The position numbers and the translations under genes are program-made. Shown here piece after piece: positions 11,801 through 23,639 of a stretch of DNA of 64,000 nt (its first letter is position 1; each line of letters starts with the position of its first letter). The notes beneath the pieces were generated by a model that worked only from the letters and a program-made list of their open reading frames with translations, was not told the DNA's origin and made no database searches. Where the stretch lies: contig NC_083523.1 of the NCBI RefSeq assembly GCF_032362555.1, positions 4,873,501 through 4,937,500 of the forward strand, read 5' to 3'. Origin of the DNA: Amyelois transitella. Lineage: Eukaryota > Arthropoda > Insecta > Lepidoptera > Pyralidae.

Positions 11801-14800
11801 TGTTAAACCCTCATTGCTCAAAGTAAAATACACATTTACTGAATATTTTAAGTTCATTAAAGTTACAAATTCCTTAATAATGCTCATCAACTATTAATGT
11901 AATACGCACAAAATAAGAGCTTGGGTTGGGATAGCCTAGCGGAAAATACTCCATTACCATTTGGGGTCCGAGCCAAAAAGTCATCTTAAGACCTTTTGCT
12001 AAGTAGTAAGACACATCAGCACTTTATCTTAAGATGGGACCCGTGTTAGTTTTATCTAGGCATTTTGTCGCTTTGTGACGTAAATGTTGTTCGCGCTTTT
12101 CTTTTTTCTATTGCCAACATTACGGAAAAAATTATGGTTGCCACCGTAACAACATGGGCCACCCGGCACTATTTTTCTGTAGATACTTTTTTATTGCGTA
12201 AACAAAAGAGATATCAAGATTCATACAGTAAATACATAATTATATAATACAGGTTACGTGATAATTGCGATACAATTAAAAAACATTGCATTAATTTAAT
12301 TATGGGATAGGAATGTATGCTTCTTGATATTTCCTCATACACATTTCAAATTTTTCACGCTTGTTTTTTTTTTTAAGAAAAGGATTTGTATCCATCTTGT
12401 ACATAAATTCCTTTATGATACTCGTATATTTTTTTTAATTTTTGTCTTGCAGATCATAACACTCACACAGTAATGGATTATTTATATCGTGATAAGATTA
12501 TTACAACTACGATAACTATAGTAACATTATAATTGAGATACGCAAAGATCTATAGTGACTTTTATCTCCAGGATTTAAAGTGAAATTGGTTAAGAACCTA
12601 CTTACATAGTTAAATCGTTGCACACATACGTAACAAACTTTTTTGTTATTAGATTAAAATCATATTCCGATTGATTATAATTGATAGTGATAACTAAGTT
12701 GCTTTATGTTGTTTATGTATGAACGTGTGACCAAGATCTAATATGGGTCAGGTGCTACTGCGGGAAGCATGGCATGCGCTACACTGTTTTTATCGCGCGA
12801 TAAACTATCGCTATTTCCATTTTAATTATGAAGTGAAACGAGAGGGCGATATTTTATCGCTCGATAGAAACAGCCCCCGCTTGCCATGCTAGCCTCTCTG
12901 CAGAGGTTCCGAATGCTAGACGGAAATCACTTTGTGTAAAAACTTAATTTACCTAATCGTAGATCGTGGTCACAGGGCTCTTCTACAGAGAAGTGAGGAC
13001 GCAACAGTAGAGGATGATAAAACACCATGTCTGAAAACTGAAGTGTGTCTCTTACCAACAACGCTCCTAACGAAGGCCATTCTTGAGCTCTTCTGCGCCA
13101 CCATGTGGGAATACTTGGAACCTCCTTCCGCCCAGCCTCCCACGGCTACCATGAACTTGACGCTAGGGTGCGAAGACCGCAGAGAGGTAAAGTTGCGGAA
13201 ACCGTTTTTGTCCACGTCCAGCTGTGACAATGCCAAAAAAACTATTAGATATGTAATAATTGGTAGGTATTTATATTAACTGTAACCTATTTCGACTAAA
13301 ATGTAGCATTATCTCATTCACTTATAGCTGTTGCTCTTCAAATACCGGGTATTTTTACTTAAGTAGATACATATTAGACTTGTATGTTAAAGTTTTATAT
13401 TACACTGAAAGTACTTAACGCTAACCGCTTACTTATGACCTCACAGATGTTACTACTTAAATTGATAAAAAATATTTTGTCACGGTGCCTTAAAAAATTG
13501 TTCTCTTTTGTCCATCCGTTACGATTTTTTTGTACAAAAAGTTATACATAGTTAGAAGCCGATGTGTCAATTCGTTTTCATTGCCATAATAAATAAATTA
13601 TATATTTTCAGTGACAAATATCGGTCATATTTTACATGCGGGCAAATTACATAGTATGCCCCTTACAAACACATTAAGCTGTCACACACATATTGATATG
13701 TAAATATTAACACGAATATATTTGTTTTGATGCCCCCGTTATAACTCGTGCAAAATACTTGTTCCAAAGTAAGCTATGTTAACAATGTCATATGAATGCA
13801 CATAAAATTATTTGCTTTATGGAAATCTGTCCGAATATGCTTTTAAGCGTTTGTTTTCAATTCATGGTAAGCTGTAACCGCAATTTGAAAGCTTTTACAA
13901 GTTCCATTCATTTATTTAACGACCTTCGTTTGTTTTATTGTATTGCTAATTTGTTGCACGAGAAAGAACACTTAGTTTGAAACACGTAAAATTAAAAAAA
14001 TAAAGACGGACTTATTGATAATGGATTTAATTAAATTATTTTATTATGACGATGCAGACAGTTATCTTTTTAATCAAAAGATAAATTGAAATATGTATCT
14101 ACTTTGAAAAAAAACTACCTAATTGTTATTTTATAGAAGCTGCATAACTTCATTTAAACTGAGTCATTACTTAGATTAACCTACTTAAAAATTTAAGTAC
14201 ATGAAATTTCAGCGTCACACATCAAATTACATAAGATTAATTTTAAACTATTAAAATTAAAAAATAAATTAATTAATTAATGTGGATGAAGCGTAAAACG
14301 GAAAGATGTAGTCACGGTGTTGTTATAAATTTATATTTTTTTTTATTGATAAGTAAATACAAAGAAACGAAATAAATAAAAACGGTAAAATTCCGTCTGT
14401 CATGAACCGAAAACTTTTTTTAAGATACTACTGATTCGGAAGTGGATAGATCCGGGAAGTAAATAAATCTTTACGTGCAACATGCATTCGGTTCGATAAC
14501 GCAATACATTCAATCGATTTTATCTGCTCACAGCAATGATATAATTATATTCGTATAAATATCTATCACACTTCAAGCAGCCGACCGAACAATTTTTTGC
14601 CGAATCTATAACACATTAGGCACGTGAAGCACCGACATTAGCTTTTGTAGGCCACATTAATACATACTGCCGTATATATCTACGATGGAAATACTTTTCT
14701 ATATAGCCCATTGTATTAACCAGCCTGGCCTTGAGTTAGGAACGTAATATATGTATGTATGTTATTATAGGCATTCTCTAACTCGTAGAAAGAACAACTA

Positions 14801-16901
14801 AGCAGGTATGGAAAATGTAAAAAGTTGTTGAGGAATGAGAGCGAAAGATTTACTTGATACACAGCTGTCAAAATAGACTTCATATTTTTTTTCGTTACCT
14901 TTTCCACCTGTGTACTCGGGGACGGAACAGTTTATAAATTTTTTCCGATATTTTCTGTCATTGTCATCTCACAAAACACTCTTTTCCTGCTCATGCTTTC
15001 ATCTATCTCTTACTCGGTCTTTCCCTATATCTAACACCTTCAAAGCAGATATGATAAGAAACATAACGCTCACCTCAGGATCAATGACAAGTACTTCGTT
15101 GCCCTTTTCAGTGACGCCGATAAAAGAGTAAATGATATGAGTGCACAGGTCCACCGGTATATCCTCGATTCCATACCGACCCACGCCGGGCCGGTACACC
15201 GCCCAGTTGCTGAAGTAACATACTATGCGCGCTCTGCTGTCCGCTGAAAATAACGAGTTTTAATTGACTTTATTTACTGTTTTGGACAAATTAAACGGAT
15301 TAAACAAACCTAAGTTGAGTTTAAGAGTAAAAACATTCATACAACCGGTCAATCTACCAGGGCCTTAGGTTATATTCACTTATAACTCTAGAAATAAGAT
15401 TTTTGCTTTCACGTTTCACTAAAGCAATTCAATGGCTGATAATGCCTGTCGGGATGATGAGTCAGTATTAAAAAAGAGAAAAGAACTGGTGAATTCCATT
15501 CAGAGCAAAAGCACTATTCCTCTGGGATTTGCCATAAATGACAACCGGGCAAACTATAGAAACCGAAATAAAAATTTTGACCTATTATTTAATAGGTCAA
15601 AATTTTTATATAATACTGACTTTATAAGTTTACGATACAAGATACAGCTGAAAAAAGTTAAATCGATCTAAGTGGACTAACGGAGTGAGGGAGCGGTTTG
15701 AGAATTTTCCTTCTTTGTTTAGGATTCTACTCGTGTCCAGACTGGACCACGATATTTACGACTTGGGTTATTTATTCCTTTAAAAATATCCTTCGTATTT
15801 ATTTTGACTCAATAAGGAAAATGTGGGTAATATTAACGTGAAAAATATTCTTATTGCATACTTGGCTCTTACGCCGAGTTTCGCTATCGTAGAAATTATC
15901 AGAAATAACTATAAAATCAGCCTAGAAGTTGTCTTTCAGGAAATAGAGTTTGCATTGAAACATGGCAATAATTTGTATGTACGTCGTTAAAATTTTAAGA
16001 TAAGGTTACTTTAATTTTCACAAAGTGTAGTTAACTAAATCAAGCCCTAATTTTTTTATAATTAATTATTTGCTAATGATACATTCATAGCTAAACAATT
16101 ATGTAATAATCATTTAATTTGTTGCGTTATATTATAAATAAAAAACATAGAACAATTCTTGGTCGGCATTGATTACGCATTACTGGGATTGTGGCTATCG
16201 GCTGTGAGTGGCATGTAATCAAGTAAAAGAAATTAATCATCAGTCTACTCACTTCCACAAGGAGTTACTCAAGTGTAAGGAATTAAATCATAAATCCGTA
16301 CTTTACACGTAACCAATAAAACAATGTGTTACTTGACTTTGTACGAGTATGAACATATCAAGATAGTGGTTTGTATAACAGTAATAGGTAGGTAGGTTTA
16401 TTCGACATTTTAAACTATACATTTTAAAAGAACAGTAAAAAATATAATAAGTAGAGAAAAATTACCACATTCTTATGCTATCTTCAGTATTACAGTACCT
16501 ATGTGATTGAAATTTTGCTATATTCTTTAAGCCATCTTTTACAACAAAAACATGGGAGTGGTGCTATTCAAATGAAGGTGAAAGAGTTTTATGTTCTATG
16601 ACATTTTTTCTGTATCAAATGAGCCGTATATAAGAACCGCTCAGTCGAAATTTAAGGTACACAAACTAACGACCTTCTAACAAATATCTTGGTACTGTAA
16701 CTCTTGATGATGAATTCTCCTTGTTATGATTTAAATAAAGAATGGGTATTAAAAAAAGCTTTAGAAAAAAGTGAAACATTGAAATCAAATAACAGTCCAG
16801 AAGTGTGTATGTTTTTTTTTTTTAATTTGATAATTATGAAACGTACATTGAACGGCGGTGGCGGTGAGCAGGACGGCCAACGTCGCAAGTATGGCTCGCA
16901 T
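5550..16901 (-). CDS. Cht5: Chitinase 5 (group I, GH18 plus CBM14), complete, 10 coding exons
   Basis: A secreted endochitinase (GH18) that hydrolyses beta-1,4-linked N-acetylglucosamine in old cuticle during moulting. Coding exons, 5' to 3': 16847-16901, 15074-15243, 13056-13221, 10410-10632, 9851-9974, 9105-9302, 7531-7827, 6145-6402, 5751-5825, 5550-5672. Every junction is GT-AG and the phases close, giving 562 residues, close to the 554-565 I recall for moth Cht5. Domains: signal peptide 1 to about 19; GH18 about 22-395 with KFMVAVGGW (97-105), [10 protein letters not shown] (139-148, acid/base E146), MSYDLRG (213-219) and [11 protein letters not shown] (366-376); Thr/Pro linker about 400-497; CBM14 507-560 with six cysteines. 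The protein is nearly collinear with remembered Manduca and Bombyx Cht5. Expression is known to peak under ecdysteroid control at moults; no response element was identified here. No frameshift or lost catalytic residue was seen. Confidence 0.97.
6145..6402 (-). CDS. Cht5: Cht5 linker exon (Ser/Thr/Pro-rich)
   Basis: 86 codons between the GH18 domain and CBM14. It begins [12 protein letters not shown], continues with Thr/Ala/Lys-rich repeats of the [11 protein letters not shown] type, and ends in an acidic stretch with [11 protein letters not shown]. Such linkers are heavily O-glycosylated in insect chitinases and keep the two domains apart. The repeats make this the least conserved part of the gene. 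Antisense, it reads as a Val/Ala-rich open frame that should be ignored. Confidence 0.93.
6840..6905 (-). repeat. Possible SINE head fragment in a Cht5 intron
   Basis: On the minus strand a stretch near 6868-6882 reads CCCGGGTTTGATTTC, similar to a polymerase III B box. It stands out as a GC-rich island inside an AT-rich intron. The A box is not convincing and no tail was found, so this is only a weak suggestion of a tRNA-derived remnant. Confidence 0.25.
8247..8515 (+). mobile_element. Non-autonomous Helitron-like element (269 bp)
   Basis: Starts with TCTATACTAATATTATAAAG and ends with GCGGGCACAGCTAG, flanked by A on the left and T on the right, the insertion pattern of Helitrons. A GC-rich inverted motif (CGGGCGAAGTCGCGGGC) just before the end would form the 3' hairpin. 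An early TTTGTTTGTTTG stretch is also typical of short lepidopteran Helitron derivatives. It carries no coding capacity and sits in the Cht5 intron between exons 9105-9302 and 7531-7827. Confidence 0.75.
10410..10632 (-). CDS. Cht5: Cht5 catalytic exon ([10 protein letters not shown])
   Basis: Encodes residues 131 to 205 (Q205 is split with the next exon) and carries the GH18 signature [11 protein letters not shown] with the DxxDxDxE catalytic array. D142 and D144 assist E146, the proton donor that cleaves the sugar chain. Substrate-assisted catalysis by the N-acetyl group is established for this family. The downstream donor is GTGAGT and the acceptor CACAG. The sequence runs uninterrupted into the mature-enzyme segment ending VPDLCQ. 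Confidence 0.95.
10711..10757. repeat. Hairpin with 11-bp perfect core in a Cht5 intron
   Basis: GTTTCGTGGTA (10720-10730) is complementary to TACCACGAAAC (10739-10749) around the loop ATGCATGC. A run of A on the left and T on the right can extend the stem after a two-base bulge. It lies about 90 bases upstream of the splice acceptor of the catalytic exon. Confidence 0.7.
11918..12060 (+). repeat. Degenerate tRNA-headed SINE in a Cht5 intron
   Basis: TAGCCTAGCGG (about 11932-11942) matches the polymerase III A box well. A looser B-box-like GGGGTCCGAGCC follows about 30 bases later. The downstream body contains a short inverted pair around TCATCTTAAGAC and TATCTTAAGATGGGA. The spacing fits a tRNA-derived promoter. 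The element is old, no tail is visible, and the borders are approximate. Confidence 0.45.
12755..12895. mobile_element. MITE-like element with long imperfect inverted repeats
   Basis: The first about 42 bases, around GCATGGCATGCGCTACACTG and TTTTTATCGCGCGATAAA, pair with the last about 42, around TTTATCGCTCGATAGAAACA and GCCATGCTAGCC, with a few mismatches. The spacer is about 50 bases. There is no coding capacity. A long terminal inverted repeat with a tiny interior is the form of a miniature inverted-repeat transposable element. No target duplication was established. It lies in the Cht5 intron upstream of exon 10410-10632. Confidence 0.6.
12906..13028 (+). repeat. Dispersed repeat family A, copy 1, next to a Cht5 exon
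   Basis: Contains the block TCACTTTGTGTAAAAACTT followed by GATCGTGGTCACAGGGCTCTT and GTGAGGACGCAAC, which recurs at about 24290-24435 and, in part, about 29395-29475. It is a SINE or LINE 3' part common in moth genomes as I remember them. It ends within about 30 bases of the Cht5 exon boundary at 13056. Confidence 0.5.
15568..15609. repeat. Perfect 19-bp inverted repeat, 4-base loop
   Basis: Positions 15568-15586 are exactly complementary to 15591-15609, with loop ATTT. The core is GACCTATT/AATAGGTC flanked by A/T-rich arms. It lies in the Cht5 intron, about 325 bases upstream of exon 15074-15243 in transcription order. Confidence 0.8.
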
Positions 16902-16908
16902 GGTGGAT
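16847..16908 (-). CDS. Cht5: Cht5 first coding exon: 7 nt of 5' UTR and signal peptide
   Basis: An acceptor (TTTGCAG at about 16915-16909) precedes ATCCACC and the start codon at 16901-16899, so at least one untranslated exon must lie upstream. The exon encodes [18 protein letters not shown], a basic N-terminus and a hydrophobic core that form a clear secretion signal. It ends in phase 1 at T16847 with donor GTACGT. That T joins CG at 15243 to make Ser19, giving the [11 protein letters not shown] start of the mature enzyme expected for lepidopteran Cht5. Confidence 0.95.
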
Positions 16909-17654
16909 CTGCAAAGAATAATAAACAGTTACCTCGCTGCAACAACTCATGCGCTTCCTATTGTGGATTTTACGAGTATGACCGTTTTGAAACCTTCGAA
17001 TGTATCCTTCAAAAAACACAGATTTGTAATTTAAGTATTGGCAGGTATTACTGACTAGACAAAGCCAACAATAAGGCTCGAAGACGAACTATAGCTGAAA
17101 CCCATTTTATATACGTAATTAAATATCTAAATTTGTCTAATATCAAAATAGACAGAACCATAAGACTCGAATTGTACGTTTAGATTTAGGTTTACAGAAG
17201 TGTTGCTTGCTTGCCTACAAACAAACCATGTTTATTACTTAGAAACGGGTCTAAACCCAATAAAATTTTCTAGGAAATAAGTACTTCAGAAATAAGGTAT
17301 ATAGTGTACGTTTACAAAACCGTGACAGATAAGTCAAAGGGCGGGAAAAATAGTTCGCAACTAAAAAATGCTCTTTGGCATTTGAGGGAGCTGAGGTCAA
17401 GAGTTCTGCCGACTCCGATATATGTAAACAATACCACTTTGAGTACTGCTTCAGGTAAGTGTCATCTGATCATAGTAAATATAAGATAAGTTAGATAATC
17501 GAAATCGAATGAAGTGCCGTGCCGAATTCAACATAAATGCATAAATCATTAATCATAAAGACGATTCAGAAGTACAAAAAAAAATTGGACCACTCCATCT
17601 CTTTCCCCTGAATATCTGCGCGACTAAGGGATAGGTTTAAAAACGAGATTCTTA

Positions 17655-17740
17655 TTTAAGGCGATGAGAAAGCTGTCACTATTTGAATCTTAACTCTATC
17701 ATTATGCCAAACAGCTGAACGTGGCTAAGAGAAGATTTAA
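17655..17740 (+). repeat. Dispersed repeat family B, partial copy 1
   Basis: Reads CTGTCACTATTTGAATCTTA, then CTATCATTATGCCAAACAG and CTGAACGTGGC. The same order of words recurs at about 19670-19818, 53680-53775 and, inverted, 56310-56450. In this copy the 3' half with the CTGTCTACC block is missing. Confidence 0.5.
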
Positions 17741-18260
17741 ATAGTGACGTGTTGCTGCATCATCGATTAAAAGAAGAATCTCAAGTTTATTAGCATATTT
17801 ATGAGTTAATTAATTTCACAAATTACAATTTGATTAAACTTCGCGATTACGATTTAACTTTGGGAAGTTAAGTTTGCCGTCAATTAAGATGGTATACTTA
17901 CTTAATTTCAAAGCTACATAGCCTGTACTTTCTATTTATTTAAATCCTTATAGCTAACAAAATTTTTAACTAAATTAAAAGTGAACTTTATGAATTATTC
18001 ATATCTTTGTCTCTCATGGCTAAAAAACTGAGGTTATTGAACTCAAACACTTTGTTTATAAATTTTAAATAAATTATATAAATCAGACAATAAAAAAGCG
18101 TTTTTTTTTCTTATACTGAAAATTCTATGAGAGCTAGCCCTGAACAAAACTATTTAAGAAAAGCTATTTATTGACGATCGATGAAATTAACTCGGTAAAG
18201 GCATCCACGTGCATATGTATGTTTAAACTGATTGTTCAATAATTGATCTGTAACAGCATG

Positions 18261-18285
18261 CGACGTTCGACGTTCGACGTTCGAC
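18261..18285. repeat. 7-bp tandem repeat (CGACGTT)n
   Basis: CGACGTT is repeated about 3.5 times without error. It is a short satellite-like array in otherwise AT-rich DNA, with no evident function. Confidence 0.85.
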
Positions 18286-18499
18286 AAGTAACGGATTTCA
18301 TCTTAACGGTATGCAGACTCCAGTGACCCGGTGGCCGAGAGACGAGAGAATGCCATTGTCAACACACGAATACAATGGAACATCTGTTATTGTCGATCTT
18401 TTAATGTTAATAGATAAGATTGTTGCGATGCATTTGTTAGATGCAGATGGCAATAGTCTAACAAAAACATCCCAACTAACAATTCCAATTGCCAAAGTG

Positions 18500-18640
18500 A
18501 ATATGTTTGCTTGTCTGTTACCTCTTTACAGCTAAACCACTCAACCTATCTCAATGAAATTTTGCATACTTGTGAATAAAAAAAAAGACAAGTGAACTTT
18601 TCACATTCGCGGAGCCGCGGCTGAAAGCTAGTAGTGCCAC
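18500..18640 (+). repeat. Helitron-like or other dispersed repeat 3' end
   Basis: Contains CAATGAAATTTTGCATACTTG, a run of A, then TTCGCGGAGCCGCGGCTGAAAGCTAG ending at about 18632. The GC-rich inverted motif before CTAG resembles the 3' ends of other Helitron-like pieces in this window. Its 5' end was not found. Confidence 0.45.
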
Positions 18641-19669
18641 TTTTCTGGCGAATTGGGGAGAGACTACATCTTTCCATTTGCAACAATCCCTACACTCTTT
18701 ACTAAACGAAAAAAGCATCATTTCCAGCTCGTCACTTAAGATTTCATAGACCTTTCACCAGGACGTTCCTGGATTGATCAAGTTCATCTTGGTCTGCCCC
18801 TTACAATGTTCCTATTTACTAATGCCTTGTCTAAAGTCTTGTAAATAATTCTAACTCTTAAGTCGTCTCATTATTGGAGGATCTCGGTTGCTCTCTGATA
18901 AGGAGCGCCTGACGTCCTTAAGACTACAAAGTCGATAATAAAAGTCAATATATGAAAAGAAAACCACAGAATAATGAAATATATAAAATTCTGCAGTTTG
19001 CCATATATGTTCACTAAGAAAGTATTTTCACAAGCACGCAAATCAAGCTATATTTAAATTTAATTATAAATTAATTATGAAACGGCCATTTTACGAATTT
19101 CATCAATCTCAGAAAGATAATAATTCCAACCGGTTTGACATCTGCAGGGAGCAAAATATTGCCGATTCAAAATCAGCAATTCAAATTAATAATCAAAATC
19201 AAACTTATTTTATACAAACATTTGTTGCATACTAAAATTTGAATTTCATTTTCATCGAACCGTAGTAAATTATTAGATCAACGAACTCAAAAAGGTACTC
19301 ATTAATTTTAATTTCTACTGTATTCCGAACTTTTTTAACGGTAAAGAAAAACAATTGTCTGTTTACAATTATTAATCATGTCTGTTAATGATCCCTAAAA
19401 TATAGTAAGGACTTTCGTAGTCCCTTCAATTGGTATTCGGGAAGAGTCGTTCAATTACTAAGACGCAATGAACTGTGACAGGCTTTTGGAGAACCCTAAA
19501 TACCACGCCGACTCGTTAGCAACCATAAAACACATCTCCATTGCTATATGATATGTGGGAAAACGTCGATATGAAGATATATAACTGATAGATGTGGCAA
19601 AGACGGTCACGTTAGAACGGACGGCTTGAGAAAATTTGGACGGAAATAATAATCGACTAAATTCCTCTT

Positions 19670-19818
19670 CTAGGCGATGGGCTAGCAACCTGTCCCTATT
19701 GGAATTCTATCATGTACCTATACAGCTTAACATGGCCTTTCAGTCTGTTCAAGAGTACTGGCTCTGTCTACCTCGCAAGGGATATAGACGTGACTATATG
19801 TATTTGTATGTATGAATT
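19670..19818 (+). repeat. Dispersed repeat family B, copy 2 (SINE-like)
   Basis: Has the fullest version of the family: GCGATGGGCTAGCAACCTGT, ATTCTATCAT, GGCCTTTCAGTCTGTTCAAG, then GGCTCTGTCTACCTCGCAAG, GGATATAGACGTGACTATAT and a GTATGTATG tail. The tail resembles the end of the LINE fragment at 28951-29190. This is the layout of a SINE that borrows a LINE 3' end. Confidence 0.6.
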
Positions 19819-20594
19819 TATTTTATTCCATTGATACAATTAGAATTATGAGACGTGACACTTTTTTATTAACAAAAAAATATTTTGGTGTGCGCTAAGA
19901 TATCCTAATAGCCTAAGATATTGCCAAATTTTATAAAAATCGTTTTTTTTAAATAAGCTTTTTTAACAGAAAAACAAAGGAAGTATTGAATCATCAATTA
20001 AGTGCTATATCTATGATGACTGGGTATGCGAAAGCGCGAATTTATGAAAAATCATCAATCAAGCTCTCGCGTCGATTTCTCGCACATTCGTAGAATGCGA
20101 TATTTTATAGTTTTATACGTTTATTATAAACAGACGAGGCCATTTAGACGTTTTCAAATATTCAGAAAAATATGGGCGATTAAGCATTTAAAATGCCGCT
20201 CGTACGTTTTTGGACGTTTGTGGTTTTAAAAACGAAATGGTTTTTGCTGATGCTCGTTTTAGTTAGAAGTTTTAAAGGTTTTTTTTTAAATAGTAGACTA
20301 TAAATTTACCGGAAATTTGTCCAAAATTTGGCCGAATGAAACGATCAAAGTTTTTCTGTATCTAAATAACTTTTATCTGTAAAATTACGTTTTCAACCTA
20401 GCTACTCTTAGAAAAGTACAGCGGTTAAAAAGCATTAAAGTAGGTATTACATACCTTATGTCAAAATCAAACTGCCTGACAAAAATCGAAAGCCCAAAGC
20501 ATAGTGGCGAAGAGTCCAGCGTAACAGGCATAAAATAAAACAATAGTAATAAGGTAATACTTGCGTTCACATTTTGTAAACCTCGAACACAATA

Positions 20595-20765
20595 TATTAT
20601 ATATTATGTAAACCTCTCTTGCCACGGGTGGGTGACCTGGAGGCCTGAAATACAGGTCTAACCTAGTTTAGGCTCCAGTCCACCTCCCAATATAAATTTA
20701 ATTTTATATATTGGTATGTTGTGGAAAATAAATCTTTTTTTCATTCATTTCATTTCATTTTCAAT
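20595..20765 (+). repeat. Retroelement 3' end with (CATTT)n tail
   Basis: A GC-richer block (GCCACGGGTGGGTGACCTGG ... GGCTCCAGTCCACCTCCC) is followed by AT-rich sequence, an AATAAA (about 20726), and then a T run and CATTT repeats to about 20760. The arrangement is that of the 3' end of a non-LTR element. The family is not identified. Confidence 0.45.
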
Positions 20766-21754
20766 AGGCACGAATATAGGAAAATCCAACCCTTTTAAGG
20801 AATTTAAATACAGATATTATAATCAGTCCATCTTCACGATTCGACTTAGAAACAATGCGATCGTTCACCTCAGAGATATTTATTGCGAAACAATAATATA
20901 ATTGATAAATGTCAATAACATGAACACAATTCCGTGGCACTGCGTACGCGCCATGCATACTACGGTCGCGGAGCACCGCAGTTTTAGAATACTAAGCGAG
21001 TTCACTGTTCCTTGGCAGTTAAGTATAGGACACACTGATAAGTTAAATTAAGAATAGCAGACGAGTATTCATGAAGAAATGAACAAAGTGAAAAATGTTT
21101 GAAGGGATTGGGGCAAATGAAGTGATGAAGCCTTCCACTCCGGAAAGTTTTTTTTATTTACTTCTTATATAGTTACGAGTATATGAATATTTTTTTTAAA
21201 TTCAGAGGCATTAGTCATTTGCTAAGAAGAGTTTGTTAGCAGTTTACCAACGCAACTTTTTAAGTTTATTGCCATTAAAAATATAAAATAAATAATTTAT
21301 CAGACACCTTGTACAACGAAACGTTGAACTTAACATAAGTTATTGAAAATGTAAGTGGTACCAACTCATTTGAACTTACTTGTCAGTGTAACTTCAGCCT
21401 GAAAGTAAAACCTTTCGTTCAATATTATATCACGAGAAATCGCATTACACACCTAAAGGGGACATAATAAGGTATAGCTGTAAAGTACAGGATCCTTTTG
21501 TAAATACAGTTTATTATGATAGGGATATATTTTTAACTGTAAGTATAATAGTTTTGAGTCGTATGAGCATATATAACAGTATACACTAATAAAATATTTA
21601 TGAACCTATATATTTATGTAAGGAGAAAATCTGATAAGGATATTCCATAGCAAATACTAAGAACAATAAATACTCGTACTTAAAATGTTGTGGAGAAGTC
21701 AGAAATAAACAAATATACAGTTCGGTTTTATATTTTTAAAATTAAATAGGATTG

Positions 21755-21820
21755 TTAGGATTACAAAGTCTTTTTAAGACTGTTGGCTCTGTCTACCCCG
21801 CAAGGGATATCGGACGCAAC
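21755..21820 (+). repeat. Dispersed repeat family B, copy 3 (3' part)
   Basis: CTTTTTAAGACTGTTGGCTC followed by TGTCTACCCCGCAAGGGATA matches the 3' half of the copy at 19670-19818. The 5' half is absent. Confidence 0.55.
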
Positions 21821-23639
21821 GCTTTTTGATTAAATTTTTTCTCTTCTCGTCATAATCTAGCTTCTTTTACGCTCAAACTTTCTTTAAAAAAGATAGTGTA
21901 TCGAAACTAAAACAATAATACCTTAATACTTAACAAATATTTTCTTATGTACTATATAAAAACGCGATAGCTGTAGATGACTGAAACGATTGATTACTAA
22001 GTATATCGTACACGCAACTTAATTTCTTGAATGAACGTAACGTTAACGTAACCGATAACTCACAGTTAATGAGGTAAACAAACGATTGCAATCACTGTGA
22101 CTGAAATATATTGAAAAAAAAGTCTTAACTTGTTGTTTCGATGAAAATGTAACATCATTAATTGAACTACAAAGTTTCTTAATTTTGTTTTATGTTGCGA
22201 CGTTAAGCACGAATTTTTTATATTTTGTACTAAAATGGATAAATCATAAGTCTATTTAATAAAGAAGTGAGATTCCAGACACATGCCAATCAGAAAACTT
22301 TGTAAACTTGACCTGAATGATGAAACCGGGACGTCGTAAAAATGCACGCAACCCACTGCTCCCAAAAAAATGCAAATAATCGATTTTTACACGTTTTAAT
22401 TCACCCGATACACAAATGAAAGGTTTATTTACCAAATCTCTCAATACTGAGATTCTATAAATAGATCACCGGTTTTAAATTGTATTATGAATATTTGAAA
22501 GTTAACAGAATAGAACTAATTTTGAATAAATAAACACTTGACACTTTCACCTGGACTTGAAATGAAGTTCAGAGGGAAATGGCGGCCTTGAACGTTCACA
22601 CATGTTTATGTAAACAAAATTTGCAAACCGGTTCCATGCGGTTCCAGGCACGACGAGGAAAGTTAAAAAGTTTTAAAATACATACAAAATAATGTTCACT
22701 CTGGTTTACTGCAAACATTTGATTCTTTTAGCTTATCGTAGAACTAAGTTTACAAAGTAATAAGCAAAATAAAATAAAGACTGGCGCGCTACTTAAATGC
22801 AATAACTTATTTTTTTAACGAGGCTTATGGTCAAGCCACTTCAGTTAATATTTTGTGTTGTGTCGGCTGCATTCGCGAAGACTTAAATCGGAAAAATAAA
22901 TAATTACCAATAATAGAAATGTTAACATAAAAAAAATATTAGTACTTGTTACTTTTATGCTTTTTATTTAATTTTATATTTTGAAATTAATTTAAATGGA
23001 GATCTTATTAATCATGATCACAACATTTATAAATGGCTTATATTCTTATTTCTTATTTAAAGGCAATGTGTTGATACTAAGTAATGGTCTTACCCTATCA
23101 CGTTGCTATAAATTCGAAACACTTAACAAACGTACCAATGTTGGCATTCAAACTTGCTTATAAGATTCTGCCATTTATTTGCGAAACTTTTATATTACGA
23201 AAAATACGAAAAAAAAGTATGAAACGGTGAGTAAATACAAAATACGTGTCATACTGTGTTTTAAAAGCAGCACCTTAATTGTTTTATTTTTCATCAATTT
23301 TCACAATAATATTATTGTCCTCCCATCGAGGAGATCGTTAATTGCTACTTGAGTATTTTAGGTCGATAATGCGTATGCTTTAATGATTCAAAAATTATGT
23401 TAATTTGTATTTAATTAATAAACAATTTTAAAAGATTTTTACCCAAAATTTGACTTATACATTTTATTTAATTCATTATAAAATATTCACAATAAAATTT
23501 GTAAATATTCGTTATGTGCTGAACAGACAAATGTTTTTAAATCTGTTATGATAATATTAAAATTATTTTTTTTTGATACATTTTTGTATAAAATTTAAGT
23601 ATCACATTTGCAAAGTGCGTAAAAAAGTGCGATACTCAC

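Noticed and set aside
12932..13279. 115-codon plus-strand frame
   Set aside because: It runs antisense through the Cht5 exon 13056-13221 and a repeat; no splice or start context supports it.
14716..15131. Small frames around the first GH18 exon
   Set aside because: One lies in an AT-rich intron and the others overlap the true Cht5 exon in other frames.
16704..17054. 116-codon plus-strand frame and two minus frames over the Cht5 signal exon
   Set aside because: The correct minus-strand frame is the short one beginning MRAILATL with a splice donor; the longer frames are chance.
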